A DNA stretch of 64,000 bases from an uncultured Bacteroidales bacterium (GTDB lineage Bacteria > Bacteroidota > Bacteroidia > Bacteroidales > F082): positions 1-64,000 of the forward strand of contig CAMYYD010000004.1 in NCBI GenBank assembly GCA_947303395.1. Reading direction: 5' to 3'. The notes beneath the pieces were generated by a model that searched no databases, was not told the DNA's origin, and saw nothing but the letters and a program-made list of their open reading frames with translations. Shown here piece after piece: positions 27,003 through 36,028 of the stretch; position 1 is the stretch's first letter, and each line of letters starts with the position of its first letter. Position numbers and translations under genes: made by a program.

Positions 27003-27587
27003 TTACTTTTTCTCGTAAAAGTGCATGTCGACGATGTACTGTGCCACATCTTTCGGCATGAAATAACGCACATCCTTGCCTTCAGCGATGGCGTTTCTGA
27101 TGAATGTCGACGAAACTTCTATTTCTGGTGCTTCAACAATCTTCACTGAAGGGTGATTTGCTAACTCATTGCTGCTGTAACCTTTGCGTGGATAAACCAA
27201 CAAATGATGATACTTCAAAATCATCTCGTAGTTCTTCCATTTCGGGAATGTCTCGAGGCTGTCCATGCCGCAAATAAGGTAAAAATCGGTGTTCGGATGA
27301 CGCTCCTGCAAACGAGTCAGAGTATCAATTGTATATGACGGCTGCGGCATGTAAAACTCGATGTCGCAAACCTGAAAACGTTCGTCGCCTTTCACTGCCA
27401 TCTCAACCATGTACATGCGGTGACGGTCGGCAAGCAGCGATTTCTTGTCCTTGAACGGGTTTTGAGGCGACACCACAAACCAAATCTCATCCATGTCGCC
27501 ATACTCCGCGAGGTAATTCGCAAGCATCAGGTGGCCGTTGTGAATGGGATTGAAACTGCCAAAAAACAAGCCGATTTTTGTTTTCAT
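27003..27587 (-). CDS. nadD: nicotinate-nucleotide adenylyltransferase
   Basis: A 194-residue protein with the nucleotidyltransferase signature GLFFGSFNPIHNGHLMLANY (HxGH near residue 18), YLICGMDSLETFPKWKNYE, and a C-terminal SSTFIRNAI motif. It joins ATP and nicotinate mononucleotide in NAD synthesis. It follows yicC on the same strand, 72 bp away, separated by a TTAGACC-type repeat. In many Bacteroidetes gmk sits between yicC and nadD; here it is absent. Confidence 0.95.
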   Translation of the reverse strand: MKTKIGLFFGSFNPIHNGHLMLANYLAEYGDMDEIWFVVSPQNPFKDKKSLLADRHRMYMVEMAVKGDERFQVCDIEFYMPQPSYTIDTLTRLQERHPNTDFYLICGMDSLETFPKWKNYEMILKYHHLLVYPRKGYSSNELANHPSVKIVEAPEIEVSSTFIRNAIAEGKDVRYFMPKDVAQYIVDMHFYEKK

Positions 27588-27660
27588 ATTAGACCTTAGA
27601 CATTAGACCTTAGACCTTAGATTTTTAAGAGCTTCTGTTAATGTCTAAGGTCTAAAGTCT
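27588..27660. repeat. 7-bp-period (TTAGACC) inverted repeat hairpin, copy 2
   Basis: Units TTAGACC/TTAGACA in one arm and AAGGTCTAAAGTCT in the other, filling the whole yicC-nadD gap. Confidence 0.8.
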
Positions 27661-28529
27661 TATAAAATATTAAACAACTGTTCCTTAATCTTTTCAAGTT
27701 CGTCCTTCATCTTAACGACAAGCCTCTGAATATCAGCGTCATTTGCTTTCGAGCCGAGGGTGTTGATTTCGCGTCCCATCTCCTGAGCGATGAAACCGAG
27801 TTTCTTGCCTGCTCCTTCCTCGTCGATGCTCTCCTTGAAGTAGTCGCAATGTTTGCGCAAGCGAACTTTTTCCTCAGTGATGTCGAGCTTTTCGAGATAG
27901 AAAATGAGTTCCTGCTCGAAGCGGTTTTCGTCGTATTCGCCACTCGTAAGCTCCTGCAAATTCTTGATCAGACGGCCTTTGATTGTCTCGTGACGGTTCT
28001 TCTCGAAAGGCTCAACTTCGCCAAGATAACCGAGAATCAAATCGACACGTTTCAGCAAATCTTTCTTCAGGATTTCACCTTCCTTTGCTCTGAAATCGTC
28101 AGTGATTTCAATGGCTTTCACCAATGTCTCCTTGATTTTTTCAAGAAATTCCTCGTCGTAATCCTGTTCCGGTGATACGAAGATGCCCGGCATGCGGAAC
28201 ACTATCGCTGCGATATCCTTCGATTCCGGGATGTTATATTCCTTTGAAATATTGCCGATTTGCTCGAGATACGACGCCACAACCTCTTTTTCGATGTGGG
28301 TGTTTTGCGCCACGTCGGTGTTGGTAATTGTCACCATCACGTCGACTTTTCCACGTTGGAGGCGTGCCGAAATCTCGTTACGATAATCTAATTCGTAGGC
28401 TTTTAAATCTTGCGGAAGTTTTACCGAAAGGTCTAACTGCTTGCTGTTCAATGTCTTAATCTCGACAGAGATGTTGTTTGTCTTAAAAATCTGCTCGGCT
28501 TTGCCGTAGCCTGTCATCGAACGAATCAT
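27660..28529 (-). CDS. yicC: YicC family endoribonuclease-like protein
   Basis: A 289-residue protein with the typical N-terminus MIRSMTGYGKAE, the motif EIKTLNSKQLDLSVKLP, a central helical region, and the C-terminal LRKHCDYFKESIDEEGAGKKLGFIAQEMGREINTLGSKA signature (residues ~225-265). Members have recently been described as a type of endoribonuclease; the cellular role in Bacteroidetes is not established. It is co-directional with nadD. The promoter box is TAACTTTG on the minus strand at 28547-28554. Confidence 0.93.
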   Translation of the reverse strand: MIRSMTGYGKAEQIFKTNNISVEIKTLNSKQLDLSVKLPQDLKAYELDYRNEISARLQRGKVDVMVTITNTDVAQNTHIEKEVVASYLEQIGNISKEYNIPESKDIAAIVFRMPGIFVSPEQDYDEEFLEKIKETLVKAIEITDDFRAKEGEILKKDLLKRVDLILGYLGEVEPFEKNRHETIKGRLIKNLQELTSGEYDENRFEQELIFYLEKLDITEEKVRLRKHCDYFKESIDEEGAGKKLGFIAQEMGREINTLGSKANDADIQRLVVKMKDELEKIKEQLFNIL

Positions 28530-28546
28530 CTTCTTGTAAATTTTTG

Positions 28547-28554
28547 CAAAGTTA
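28547..28554 (-). promoter_or_regulatory. promoter -7 box of yicC
   Basis: TAACTTTG on the minus strand, 17 bp before the ATG of yicC. Confidence 0.65.
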
Positions 28555-28560
28555 TTAAAA

Positions 28561-28722
28561 TCTCACGCAGATCTCGCAGAATCCGCAGATTTTTTTATTT
28601 TTTCTCTCAATGAATTGCTCGCAAGCGAGCTGATCTCGCAGAACGATCTGCGATTTCTGTTCGCTTGCGAACTAATTCGTGTAAGTCAATTTCTGCGTTT
28701 TCTGCGATTTCTGCGTGCAAAA
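28561..28722. repeat. 9-bp-period (TTTCTGCGA) inverted repeat, copy 1
   Basis: The left arm has CGCAGA units (TCACGCAGATCTCGCAGAA) and the right arm has TTTCTGCGT, TTTCTGCGA, TTTCTGCG. Inner palindromes GCTCGCAAGCGAGC and TTCGCTTGCGAA are also present. It fills most of the ~300-bp yicC-rocD gap, with no gene in it. A relative lies at 58070-58168. Confidence 0.75.
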
Positions 28723-28764
28723 AATAAAAATTAAAAAAAATGTTTTCTTATGAAAAATAATCAT

Positions 28765-28772
28765 TAACTTTG
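28765..28772 (+). promoter_or_regulatory. promoter -7 box (TAACTTTG) of rocD
   Basis: TAACTTTG followed by a ~52-nt AT-rich leader before ATG 28832. Confidence 0.65.
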
Positions 28773-28831
28773 TGGATTGTTTAGAAAATAAGTCAATTCA
28801 AAAAAATATTAACATTAAAAATTAGGATTTT

Positions 28832-30058
28832 ATGTCACAGAAAATGACTTCACAGGATTACATGGACATGGAAGCCCGCTATGGTGCTCACAACTATCAC
28901 CCGCTTCCGGTTGTTTTGGCAAAAGGTAAAGGTGCCAAAGTTTGGGACGTTGAAGGCAAGGAATATTACGATTTCTTGTCAGCATATTCAGCTGTCAACC
29001 AGGGACACTGCCACCCTGCAATCATCAAAGCTATGACTGAACAGGCTGAGAAACTGACACTTAGCTCACGCGCTTTCTACAACGACGCCCTCGGTCCATG
29101 GGAAAAATATGTTACAGAATACTTCGGCTACGACAAGGTTTTGCCGATGAACACAGGCGCTGAAGCCGACGAGACAGCTCTTAAGCTCGCACGTCGTTGG
29201 GGTACAGTGTGCAAGGGCATCCCGAATGACGAGGTGACCATCGTGTGCTGCGAAGGCAACTTCCACGGCCGTACCATCACCATCATCACCATGTCGAACG
29301 ACCCTGATTCATACGCAAACTACGGTCCTCTGACACCTGGTTTCATCCGCATCCCTTACAACGATCCTGACGCATTGGAGAAGGTTCTCGCTAAGGACGG
29401 CAAGAAGATTGCAGGTTTCCTGTTGGAGCCAATCCAGGGTGAAGCTGGCGTTTACGTTCCGGATGAAGGTTATCTGAAGAAATGCTACGACATCTGCAAG
29501 AAATACAACGTTTTGTTCATGGCCGACGAGGTGCAGTGCGGTATCGCCCGTACAGGTAAGATGCTCGCTTGCGACCACGAAGGCGTTCGTCCTGACATCC
29601 TTATCCTCGGTAAGGCTCTTGGTGGCGGCGTGGTGCCAGTGTCAGCAGTGCTTTGCGACGACCCAATTATGATGAACATCAAACCGGGTGAGCACGGCTC
29701 AACATTCGGCGGTAACCCAATCGCAGCAAGAGTTTCTATCGCTGCATTGCAGGTTATCAAAGATGAACATTTGATGGAGAACGCTGAGCGTCTCGGTAAG
29801 ATCTTCCGTGAGGAAATCATGAAGATCAACCACCCGATGATTCAGAAGGTGCGCGGTAAAGGTTTGCTCAACGCAGTGATTATCAAGCCTATGAACGGCA
29901 AAGAGGCATGGGATGTTTGCTTGAAGATGCGCGACAACGGCATCCTCGCCAAGCCAACCCATCAGCACATCATCCGCTTCGCTCCACCATTAGTGATCAC
30001 CGAAGCCGAACTGAGAGACGCTATCGAGAGAATTAAGAAATCGATAATGTCGTTCTAA
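28832..30058 (+). CDS. rocD: ornithine aminotransferase
   Basis: A 408-residue class III PLP aminotransferase. Signatures: [40 protein letters not shown] at the N-terminus, [16 protein letters not shown], the PLP-binding region with [15 protein letters not shown], the Schiff-base Lys in ILGKALGGG, and [10 protein letters not shown]. It moves the delta-amino group of ornithine to 2-oxoglutarate, giving glutamate semialdehyde, which links arginine and proline metabolism. It is GC-richer than the surface-protein genes, as expected for a core gene. Confidence 0.95.
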   Translation: MSQKMTSQDYMDMEARYGAHNYHPLPVVLAKGKGAKVWDVEGKEYYDFLSAYSAVNQGHCHPAIIKAMTEQAEKLTLSSRAFYNDALGPWEKYVTEYFGYDKVLPMNTGAEADETALKLARRWGTVCKGIPNDEVTIVCCEGNFHGRTITIITMSNDPDSYANYGPLTPGFIRIPYNDPDALEKVLAKDGKKIAGFLLEPIQGEAGVYVPDEGYLKKCYDICKKYNVLFMADEVQCGIARTGKMLACDHEGVRPDILILGKALGGGVVPVSAVLCDDPIMMNIKPGEHGSTFGGNPIAARVSIAALQVIKDEHLMENAERLGKIFREEIMKINHPMIQKVRGKGLLNAVIIKPMNGKEAWDVCLKMRDNGILAKPTHQHIIRFAPPLVITEAELRDAIERIKKSIMSF

Positions 30059-30124
30059 AATTCAGAGTAAAGTTTTGAAAGTGGAGTGTGGAGTTTTTAG
30101 CTTCACACTCCTTTTACTTATTGC

Positions 30125-31519
30125 TTAATCAACAAAAATCATCCGATTCTCATCAACCAGATAAACCTTATCATAGTCTTTCGGAAGATGAAGAGTCCAA
30201 ACTATACTGCCGGAACTATCAATAAGGCTTAGCTTTTTATCATTTTTCCAGTAATAAGAGAGGAGAAAACCGCCATCGGTCGTTTGAACGGCATCTGCGA
30301 GGATATAATCGGATTCCGCTATGCCGTGTCGCAAGTCGAAATGGGCATTTTCATTTGAAAACGGCAACTCGACTTGTTTCCCGTTTTCATAATTTGTAAT
30401 CACAGGCGCGGCATTGAAATAAGCGTTCTGGCTGTCGATTTTGATGAGACAAAGGTTCGTCCCGAGACCGTGTTTTTCGTTAAATTCAGGAATAAAAGCA
30501 TTGTCAACCAACGACTTGAACCTGATTTCGCCATCACGCCGCTCCATACGGCAAAGAATCCGTTTCTCGCTTTTTTCCTTTTGCGAAACGCCCAAAACGA
30601 TATTATCCCAGTCTTTGATTAAAAACATGCAGTTCTGCCAGGCACAGACTTCGAAATCGTTGAAATGCAACGAGTCGCGGAAGCGCAAAGGATAAACGTC
30701 TTTGATTTCCAGATTTTTATCCAGCCCTACAATAGCCGTCTCGTTCAAAATCCTGACAGTTGAGTCCTGATGCTGCTCTTTTAAATATGTTTCCGTGTAA
30801 TTCACATTTATCAGCAGAAACAGCGTGTCGTGGAAAACGCAGCCGTTGTCGATTTTTATCTTGCCGAAATCGGGGATATACGGCCTAATTTGGTCGGAAT
30901 ATCTTCGAACCTCTCTCAAAGTCTTCTTGTTTCCGAAAATATCGAGATAAAGCTTTTCAATATCGGCTTTCGAGAAGTTCTGACTGAAAATGTGTTTGAA
31001 ATTTTCATCGAAAAGATGCAATTCGTGATAGGAGAAATCCATAATTAAATAGTTGTCATTCAATGAGATACATCTGTTTTGTTCCGATAAAACCACATTA
31101 TCGGGCAACTTGGCCGTAACCAGTCCCAAGGAGTTGGCGTTTTGAAGTTTTTTTAGAATAGGAATCCATTTTTCGCTTTGATTAAGCTCGGCATCAAAGA
31201 CAAGTTCGCCGTCTTTGTAAAGATACAGCCACGGAAAGATGTTGTGCGACAATGATTTAAACAATGTGTCATCGCAAATGATGTCGTAATTGCGGTTGAT
31301 TTTCAGGTATTTGTCTGAAAACTTTTGCGCTTCTTTCGGATTTGCTGTTTGAAACAGCAGATGCAGGCTGCAATCCTCGCTGATGCTGTCGAGGAAGCGG
31401 TATTCGTTGTAGCAGTTCGGGCACAGGTTGGTGTTGGCGGTGACCACGACCTCGAGCTTCTGCTTATGCGAACAGGCCATTAAACCTAATAGGATATAGA
31501 ATAACAGGAGTTTTTTCAT
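30125..31519 (-). CDS. lipoprotein with thioredoxin-like N-terminal and probable beta-propeller C-terminal part
   Basis: A 464-residue protein. The lipoprotein signal is MKKLLLFYILLGLMAC-S with lipobox LMAC. After it comes VVVTANTNLCPNCYNEYRFL, a CxxC on a thioredoxin-like strand-helix, and PWLYLYKDGELVFDAEL, like a thioredoxin fold. Residues from about 150 onward are beta-rich (YLIMDFSYHELHLFD, ..TTDGGFLLSYYW) as in six-bladed propeller lipoproteins of Bacteroidetes. Function unknown. It lies 89 bp downstream of the T9SS-tailed gene at 31609, probably in one transcript. Confidence 0.65.
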   Translation of the reverse strand: MKKLLLFYILLGLMACSHKQKLEVVVTANTNLCPNCYNEYRFLDSISEDCSLHLLFQTANPKEAQKFSDKYLKINRNYDIICDDTLFKSLSHNIFPWLYLYKDGELVFDAELNQSEKWIPILKKLQNANSLGLVTAKLPDNVVLSEQNRCISLNDNYLIMDFSYHELHLFDENFKHIFSQNFSKADIEKLYLDIFGNKKTLREVRRYSDQIRPYIPDFGKIKIDNGCVFHDTLFLLINVNYTETYLKEQHQDSTVRILNETAIVGLDKNLEIKDVYPLRFRDSLHFNDFEVCAWQNCMFLIKDWDNIVLGVSQKEKSEKRILCRMERRDGEIRFKSLVDNAFIPEFNEKHGLGTNLCLIKIDSQNAYFNAAPVITNYENGKQVELPFSNENAHFDLRHGIAESDYILADAVQTTDGGFLLSYYWKNDKKLSLIDSSGSIVWTLHLPKDYDKVYLVDENRMIFVD

Positions 31520-31608
31520 TGCAATTTTGTGTAAAAGTACTCTAAGACAAATGGCGGCGACATTATGGGCTTTAAGAGCATTAGTGCTGCCGCCATTATG
31601 TTACTATA

Positions 31609-33180
31609 CTATTCTTTTATGATTCGTTCCGTGAATTCTTTTCCGTCTGCCATTCTGATTTTCATGATATAAACTCCGGAATTTAGGTTCGAAATATCAA
31701 TTGCATTGTTCTGTAGAGACGCGCCATGGCACGTCTCTACCATGCGCCCGTCGAGGGTGTATATTTCAACCGATTGGCAATCGACATCAGGTGAAAATTC
31801 GATGTAAACGATGTCTTTTGCCGGATTTGGATAGCAGAAATAAGGTTTTGCTATGGATTCGACATTCTCGCCAATTGCATCGTATCCATTTCCGTCGACT
31901 TTGAGGACATATGACAATAAATCATAAACGTTAATATCTTCATTATAAACACCTGTCATGATACAGCCGCCGTCTTCAGTTGCTTGAACAACATCAACGT
32001 CGTAGAAATGATCCCCGCCGTAATACCTGCGCCACTGCAGATTCAGTTCTTTGTCAAACTTGCTGAGAGTTATCGTGGATGGGGCAATACTTGATACGGA
32101 AGAATTATGTGAATGGTCATTTATCCCCATAACACCACAATGGAATATGGCGTCATCTGTAATGCTAATGGCGATATCTCTCGCTGGAAATCTTTTCGAT
32201 TGGTAAGAATTACTGCCATTCACGTCAGTTGCGATATCCCATATATCTGTATTTAACACGTTAAGGCTGTCATCTAATGATGTGAGGTAATGAAAATAAC
32301 CAGATTTACCACCCAAATGCTTTATAAACCTTCCGGTTGATGTGATCATGGCAACAGAATCGTTTAGGTTTTCAACAAACCCTTCAAGTGCGTATCTATA
32401 CGTAGTGTCCACCGTTTCCCTTAAAGTTAGCTGCGCAAGCTTGCCTATCCTTGTAAGGTTAAATGCCGAGTCCACCTCATAATAATGGTCGCCACCATTA
32501 TCAGATTCATATAATATCATGCCAAAACTCCTGTCGGATCTCATATTTGCGGAACAGTTTATAAGACGGCCGACACCGCTTGACGTCAGATCAAACTCCG
32601 TTTGTGCCAGCAACTCACCATCTGCCGTGAATCGCGCAAATAAATTGCAATATCCGGTTGTCTTTTGACAATGTGCCACCATGGTGACTGTTCCTTCATT
32701 ATCCAATAGTAATCTCAGTCGGTGCAGGATTCCGTCTGCTGACAAATGCACATAATCGTCACCGAAATCATGTACCGTTTGGCTAATGATGTTGAGATTC
32801 TCGTCAAATCTGATGAATGCAATCTCTTTTTGGATATAGTCATCCATAGTGTTACTCTCATCAAGTGTTGCAATAGCCAGGATTTCATTTTCATTCTCCG
32901 GATGGCGGTAGAGACCGAAATATTTCAGGTTTTTGCCGTCAATCTGAAAAACAAGTTGTTTAACCACTTCACCTTCCGGTGACAGCTTGGCAAGCATCTC
33001 ATTATTAAGCTTTTCCTTGGCATTAAAGCTGATAATATAACCATGGTCTGTTGTCTCCACCACATGTCTACCTTCGCGTATAATACCATCATCGGAACGA
33101 ACGAAAGTTTCGAAATAGTTCTGCGACATGCCACTAATGGTGATAAACACACCAAGAAATAATGTTAATAGTTTTTTCAT
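31609..33180 (-). CDS. secreted protein with canonical T9SS type A sorting domain
   Basis: 523 residues from MKKLLTLFLGVF, chosen over a longer frame because the promoter box (33196-33203) lies just upstream. A signal peptide ends near GMSQ. The body is beta-rich with repeats such as ATEDGGCIMTG and DHGYIISFN, suggesting a propeller. The C-terminus is a full type A tail: YPNPAKDIVYIEF, VEIYTLDGRMV, LNSGVYIMKIR, ERIIKE. Unlike the giant proteins it keeps the PNP start of the domain. Secreted or surface-attached through T9SS; function unknown. Confidence 0.82.
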   Translation of the reverse strand: MKKLLTLFLGVFITISGMSQNYFETFVRSDDGIIREGRHVVETTDHGYIISFNAKEKLNNEMLAKLSPEGEVVKQLVFQIDGKNLKYFGLYRHPENENEILAIATLDESNTMDDYIQKEIAFIRFDENLNIISQTVHDFGDDYVHLSADGILHRLRLLLDNEGTVTMVAHCQKTTGYCNLFARFTADGELLAQTEFDLTSSGVGRLINCSANMRSDRSFGMILYESDNGGDHYYEVDSAFNLTRIGKLAQLTLRETVDTTYRYALEGFVENLNDSVAMITSTGRFIKHLGGKSGYFHYLTSLDDSLNVLNTDIWDIATDVNGSNSYQSKRFPARDIAISITDDAIFHCGVMGINDHSHNSSVSSIAPSTITLSKFDKELNLQWRRYYGGDHFYDVDVVQATEDGGCIMTGVYNEDINVYDLLSYVLKVDGNGYDAIGENVESIAKPYFCYPNPAKDIVYIEFSPDVDCQSVEIYTLDGRMVETCHGASLQNNAIDISNLNSGVYIMKIRMADGKEFTERIIKE

Positions 33181-33195
33181 AGTGATTATTTTTTG

Positions 33196-33203
33196 CAAAG
33201 ATA
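33196..33203 (-). promoter_or_regulatory. promoter -7 box of the T9SS-tailed gene at 31609
   Basis: TATCTTTG on the minus strand, 15 bp before the ATG at 33180. Confidence 0.7.
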
Positions 33204-33222
33204 AAAACATCTCAATTATTTA

Positions 33223-34200
33223 TCAATCATCGAAACCGACCAGAGTACAACCTATTTTGGCGAATTCCGCATACAAAATTGTTTCTTCACCCTCTATATA
33301 CCAAACAAAAGTGAGCACCCTTTCCGATGATGCCTGTTGCGACCTCCATTCTGTGAGTTTGTCAATGATATTATCTCTATAATAACGCATATCATCTGGA
33401 CTCAGACAACTGGCTTCGTAAGTACTATGTATTAATCCATAATGACCGTTAGGGCTATTTGTATCAACCCAATCACTGGCATATATATACTCGATGTCAT
33501 CATTATAAAAGAACATTCTGTAACCAGCTCCACAATTTTGAAGCAGTATTTGAGTATTTGCAATCTGTTGCAATCTGTCGGTGGCATCCATGCCAATATT
33601 CTGTCCATAATATGGGCCACATTGTCCGTAATCGTGGATAGGACACCAATAGTCTCCATCAGTAATATCTATTCCGAAACCAATAGGTAGAGGTCCGTAA
33701 ATATTAACACGCGTGACAATTGTGGCATCATCACCGTTTTTACTATTTTCTTCAATTCTACTATAGATGGAATAAATAGTCTTATTATCGCCTTCAATAG
33801 ATGCAAGCTTATCTTTAATTTGTTTCCTGTTTGACTCGTAGAGGGAATTAATATCCGATAAATAGACATTACCCTCGATTACAGGTATTTCAGATTCGAT
33901 TGTAAAACGTTCCATATTGGCTGAATAATTGCTTGCGTCACACATCTTGAAGTTCTCGTAGTTGCTGAGATTTCGGATGGCTTCTTCAAGTGGCATGGTT
34001 TCACCACCTTTGGTTGCCGCTTTCATCTTTTCACCAAAAAGAATCATTTCCTTGTCCATGTCGGAAAGCTCGACGACATTCAATTCAGGAATGTTGTTTA
34101 CCACTTCATTTTTCTTGTTGCAGGCCTCGAAAGTGATTACGCCTGCTGCTGCGACTAGCAATGTTGCAACTGTGGCAACGAATTTCATTTTTTTGTTCAT
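33223..34200 (-). CDS. uncharacterised lipoprotein-like secreted protein
   Basis: A 325-residue protein; MKFVATVATLLV at the fifth codon is an alternative start. The signal ends GVITFEAC, a plausible though unusual lipobox. The mature part begins with an acidic helix-rich region (ELNVVELSDMDKEMILFGEKM), followed by a domain with several Cys (CPIHDYGQCG, LLQNCGAGY, YEASCLSPDD). I do not recognise the family. It lies downstream of the 114-residue secreted gene (34251), probably in one operon, opposite the HTH membrane protein at 34843. Confidence 0.7.
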   Translation of the reverse strand: MNKKMKFVATVATLLVAAAGVITFEACNKKNEVVNNIPELNVVELSDMDKEMILFGEKMKAATKGGETMPLEEAIRNLSNYENFKMCDASNYSANMERFTIESEIPVIEGNVYLSDINSLYESNRKQIKDKLASIEGDNKTIYSIYSRIEENSKNGDDATIVTRVNIYGPLPIGFGIDITDGDYWCPIHDYGQCGPYYGQNIGMDATDRLQQIANTQILLQNCGAGYRMFFYNDDIEYIYASDWVDTNSPNGHYGLIHSTYEASCLSPDDMRYYRDNIIDKLTEWRSQQASSERVLTFVWYIEGEETILYAEFAKIGCTLVGFDD

Positions 34201-34250
34201 AATGTGAAATTTTAAGTGTTTAAAAATGTTAAATTTTATAAATTTTTAAG

Positions 34251-34595
34251 TTATTCTACATCTATTATATATTCCATATTATCTCCTTTGTCATGGATTT
34301 GAGTGACACCGGTGACATTGTATGTCTCCGTCATTCCAGTGCGGCTATAAGTTATCAGTTCTTTGCCTTGAATTGAAAAGCAACGACCTTCGCTTCCTTG
34401 GCATACGATGGTAATAACGTTTGCGTTCATAGATGTAGAAACCAAAGTGCCAGGGGCATCAAAGTCTGTGCTTGGTGTCTCTGTCTGTTTAAGAGCAACT
34501 TGCTCTTTGTTCGTGTCATAATTTTTCGCAAAAACATAAACCGACAACAATGTTAATGCCGTTAGTGCCAAAAGGCTTTTTTTGAATTTGAACAT
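34251..34595 (-). CDS. small uncharacterised secreted protein
   Basis: A 114-residue protein with an N-terminal signal (FKKSLLALTALTLLSVYVFA) and a mature region of about 90 residues with two Cys (ITIVCQGSEGRCF) and short beta strands. Not recognised. It is the first gene of a likely operon with 33223, transcribed away from the divergent HTH membrane protein. Its -7 box may be CAATTTTG at 34654-34661, one base off the TAnnTTTG consensus, suggesting a need for activation. Confidence 0.65.
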   Translation of the reverse strand: MFKFKKSLLALTALTLLSVYVFAKNYDTNKEQVALKQTETPSTDFDAPGTLVSTSMNANVITIVCQGSEGRCFSIQGKELITYSRTGMTETYNVTGVTQIHDKGDNMEYIIDVE

Positions 34596-34653
34596 AGTAT
34601 AAAATTTTTATTTGCGCCTACTCTTTTAGCTTTTCGGCATCCGCTGTCAGGTG

Positions 34654-34661
34654 CAAAATTG
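34654..34661 (-). promoter_or_regulatory. imperfect -7 box for the 34595-33223 operon
   Basis: CAATTTTG on the minus strand, close to TAnnTTTG with one mismatch. Confidence 0.4.
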
Positions 34662-34693
34662 CTTAAATGATTTCTGAAAACTATGGAAATGCA

Positions 34694-34710
34694 CTGGAAA
34701 ATTACTGGAA
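34694..34710. promoter_or_regulatory. direct repeat pair CTGGAA-N5-CTGGAA, site 1
   Basis: CTGGAA-aatta-CTGGAA with 11-bp spacing (one helical turn), upstream of the leftward promoter. The same arrangement is found at 34790-34806. Confidence 0.55.
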
Positions 34711-34789
34711 TTAATATCAATATTCATGTTGGTAAATAATTGAAATACAACTAATTACAAATATATTGGGTTGGAAATCTGAAAAAATG

Positions 34790-34806
34790 CTGGAATCTTA
34801 CTGGAA
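34790..34806. promoter_or_regulatory. direct repeat pair CTGGAA-N5-CTGGAA, site 2
   Basis: CTGGAA-tctta-CTGGAA, 11-bp spacing, centred about 40 bp before the expected rightward transcription start. Same period as PhoB-type tandem sites; the binding protein is unknown. Confidence 0.55.
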
Positions 34807-34824
34807 AAGGTCAAAAAAATTAAC

Positions 34825-34832
34825 TACCTTTG
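34825..34832 (+). promoter_or_regulatory. promoter -7 box (TACCTTTG) of the HTH membrane protein gene
   Basis: TACCTTTG, 10 bp before the ATG at 34843, giving a very short leader. Confidence 0.7.
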
Positions 34833-34842
34833 CAAAAAAAAC

Positions 34843-35487
34843 ATGGAAACTGATACTATCAGAAAAGGGGCGGTTTTTCATCTGGCAGATGAGCCTGCGG
34901 AAATTGCATTTAATGTTGACAAAGAGACAAACAGTGCAACTTATAGAATTGCAATTGTGCCGGATGAGGTTACAGTGGTTGAAAATAACGACAGCCAAAA
35001 CAGTCACATTTTTTTGTGGTTGGGAGTTGCGCTTGCGGTTGCCATTGCCGTGTTTTTTGTTGTAAGATATATCTTGAAAAAACATCAGGGCAACGATAAG
35101 GAAGCGAAACCTGTCGAAAAGGATGCCTCGTTGAGATATGAACTGCTGAAACACAAGGACATATATAAAAAGTTTTGTCAGAAAGGCTATTTCTCAACAG
35201 TCAGAAAACCTAATCTTGAAGTTGTTGAAGAACATGAGATTAACGAGCTGTGCGATGCCGTTTCTGAAATTTTCCCGACATTCGTCGAGTATCTGAATAA
35301 CCATGAAATATCCGCTAAAGATTTACAGTTTTGCTGTTTAGTGAAATCACGCCTTTCAACGTTGGAATTGTCTGAAATCTACTGTGTTTCGGATAGTGCA
35401 ATCTTCAAAAGGAAACAGAAAATCAAGAGCCAGCTCGGTTTTGAGTCCGACGATAGGACTTTAGATGCGATTTTAGAGGAAATGTAG
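34843..35487 (+). CDS. single-pass membrane protein with C-terminal HTH-like domain
   Basis: A 214-residue protein with an N-terminal segment of ~50 residues (ETDTIRKGAVFHLADEPAEIAF), one membrane span around residues 53-74 (IFLWLGVALAVAIAVFFVV), a basic stop-transfer (KKHQGNDKE), then a C-terminal domain (KDLQFCCLVKSRLSTLELSEIYCVSDSAIFKRKQKIKSQLG) that looks like a LuxR/sigma-region-4-type helix-turn-helix. Membrane-tethered HTH regulators of this kind are common in Bacteroidetes. The divergent secreted-protein operon and the CTGGAA pairs between them suggest local and self regulation (inference). Confidence 0.7.
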   Translation: METDTIRKGAVFHLADEPAEIAFNVDKETNSATYRIAIVPDEVTVVENNDSQNSHIFLWLGVALAVAIAVFFVVRYILKKHQGNDKEAKPVEKDASLRYELLKHKDIYKKFCQKGYFSTVRKPNLEVVEEHEINELCDAVSEIFPTFVEYLNNHEISAKDLQFCCLVKSRLSTLELSEIYCVSDSAIFKRKQKIKSQLGFESDDRTLDAILEEM

Positions 35488-35498
35488 CTCGGATTTCA

Positions 35499-35506
35499 TA
35501 AATTTG
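35499..35506 (+). promoter_or_regulatory. promoter -7 box (TAAATTTG) 4 bp before an ATG
   Basis: TAAATTTG-CATC-ATG. Initiation the usual distance downstream would fall at or inside the start codon, so a leaderless message is expected. Confidence 0.65.
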
Positions 35507-35510
35507 CATC

Positions 35511-35921
35511 ATGGAATGGTTTAAAACATCTTTAGTTGATGAAAAAGTGGTTGTCTTCGATCCGCTTCGGAGACAATGGGTTTCTTTAACTCCCGAGGAG
35601 CAGGTTCGCCAGAAAATGCTGCATTACCTCGTAGAGACACGGAAATTGCCAGCCGGACTTGTGGCGGTGGAATATTCCATAAAAGTGAACAACCTTCCGA
35701 AGCGTGCTGACATCGTGGTTTTCAACACCTTAGGCGAGCCACAGATGATTGTGGAATGCAAAGCGGAAACAGTGCCAATAACTGAAAAAGTGTTAGACCA
35801 AGCGATAAGATATTACTCTGGTTTAAAAGTGAAATATCTCACGCTAACCAACGGGAAAACGATGTTTTGCTATCAAATTACTGATGGAAAAATTGAAATT
35901 ATTACAGAGTTTCCGTTGTAG
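35511..35921 (+). CDS. HsdR N-terminal-like PD-(D/E)XK domain protein
   Basis: A 136-residue stand-alone protein. It resembles the small type I restriction enzyme R N-terminal domain proteins (HSDR_N_2 type) frequent in Bacteroidetes. The nuclease core is seen as LPKRADIVVFN followed by MIVECKAE (D...E-x-K). It lacks helicase domains and no hsdM/hsdS is nearby, so it is not a restriction system by itself. Substrate unknown. The 3' end runs into a TCATTTCGA-type inverted repeat. Confidence 0.8.
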   Translation: MEWFKTSLVDEKVVVFDPLRRQWVSLTPEEQVRQKMLHYLVETRKLPAGLVAVEYSIKVNNLPKRADIVVFNTLGEPQMIVECKAETVPITEKVLDQAIRYYSGLKVKYLTLTNGKTMFCYQITDGKIEIITEFPL

Positions 35922-36028
35922 TTGTCATTTCGAGCGTAGTCGAGAAATCCTCTTTATTCTTTAAACTATTAAATGATTTCGTTAATCAAGGATTTCTCCA
36001 TTCCGCTTCGCTCCAGTCGAAATGACAT
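35922..36028. repeat. TCATTTCGA inverted repeat between convergent genes
   Basis: The arms TCATTTCGAGCG..GAGAAATCC and GGATTTCTCC..TCGAAATGACA are inverted copies about 40 bp apart. The right arm encodes the last ~14 residues of the PAP2 protein. Confidence 0.8.

Noticed and set aside
35511..35921. Part of a type I restriction-modification locus
   Set aside because: No hsdM, hsdS or helicase part is nearby; stand-alone proteins of this domain are common in the phylum.
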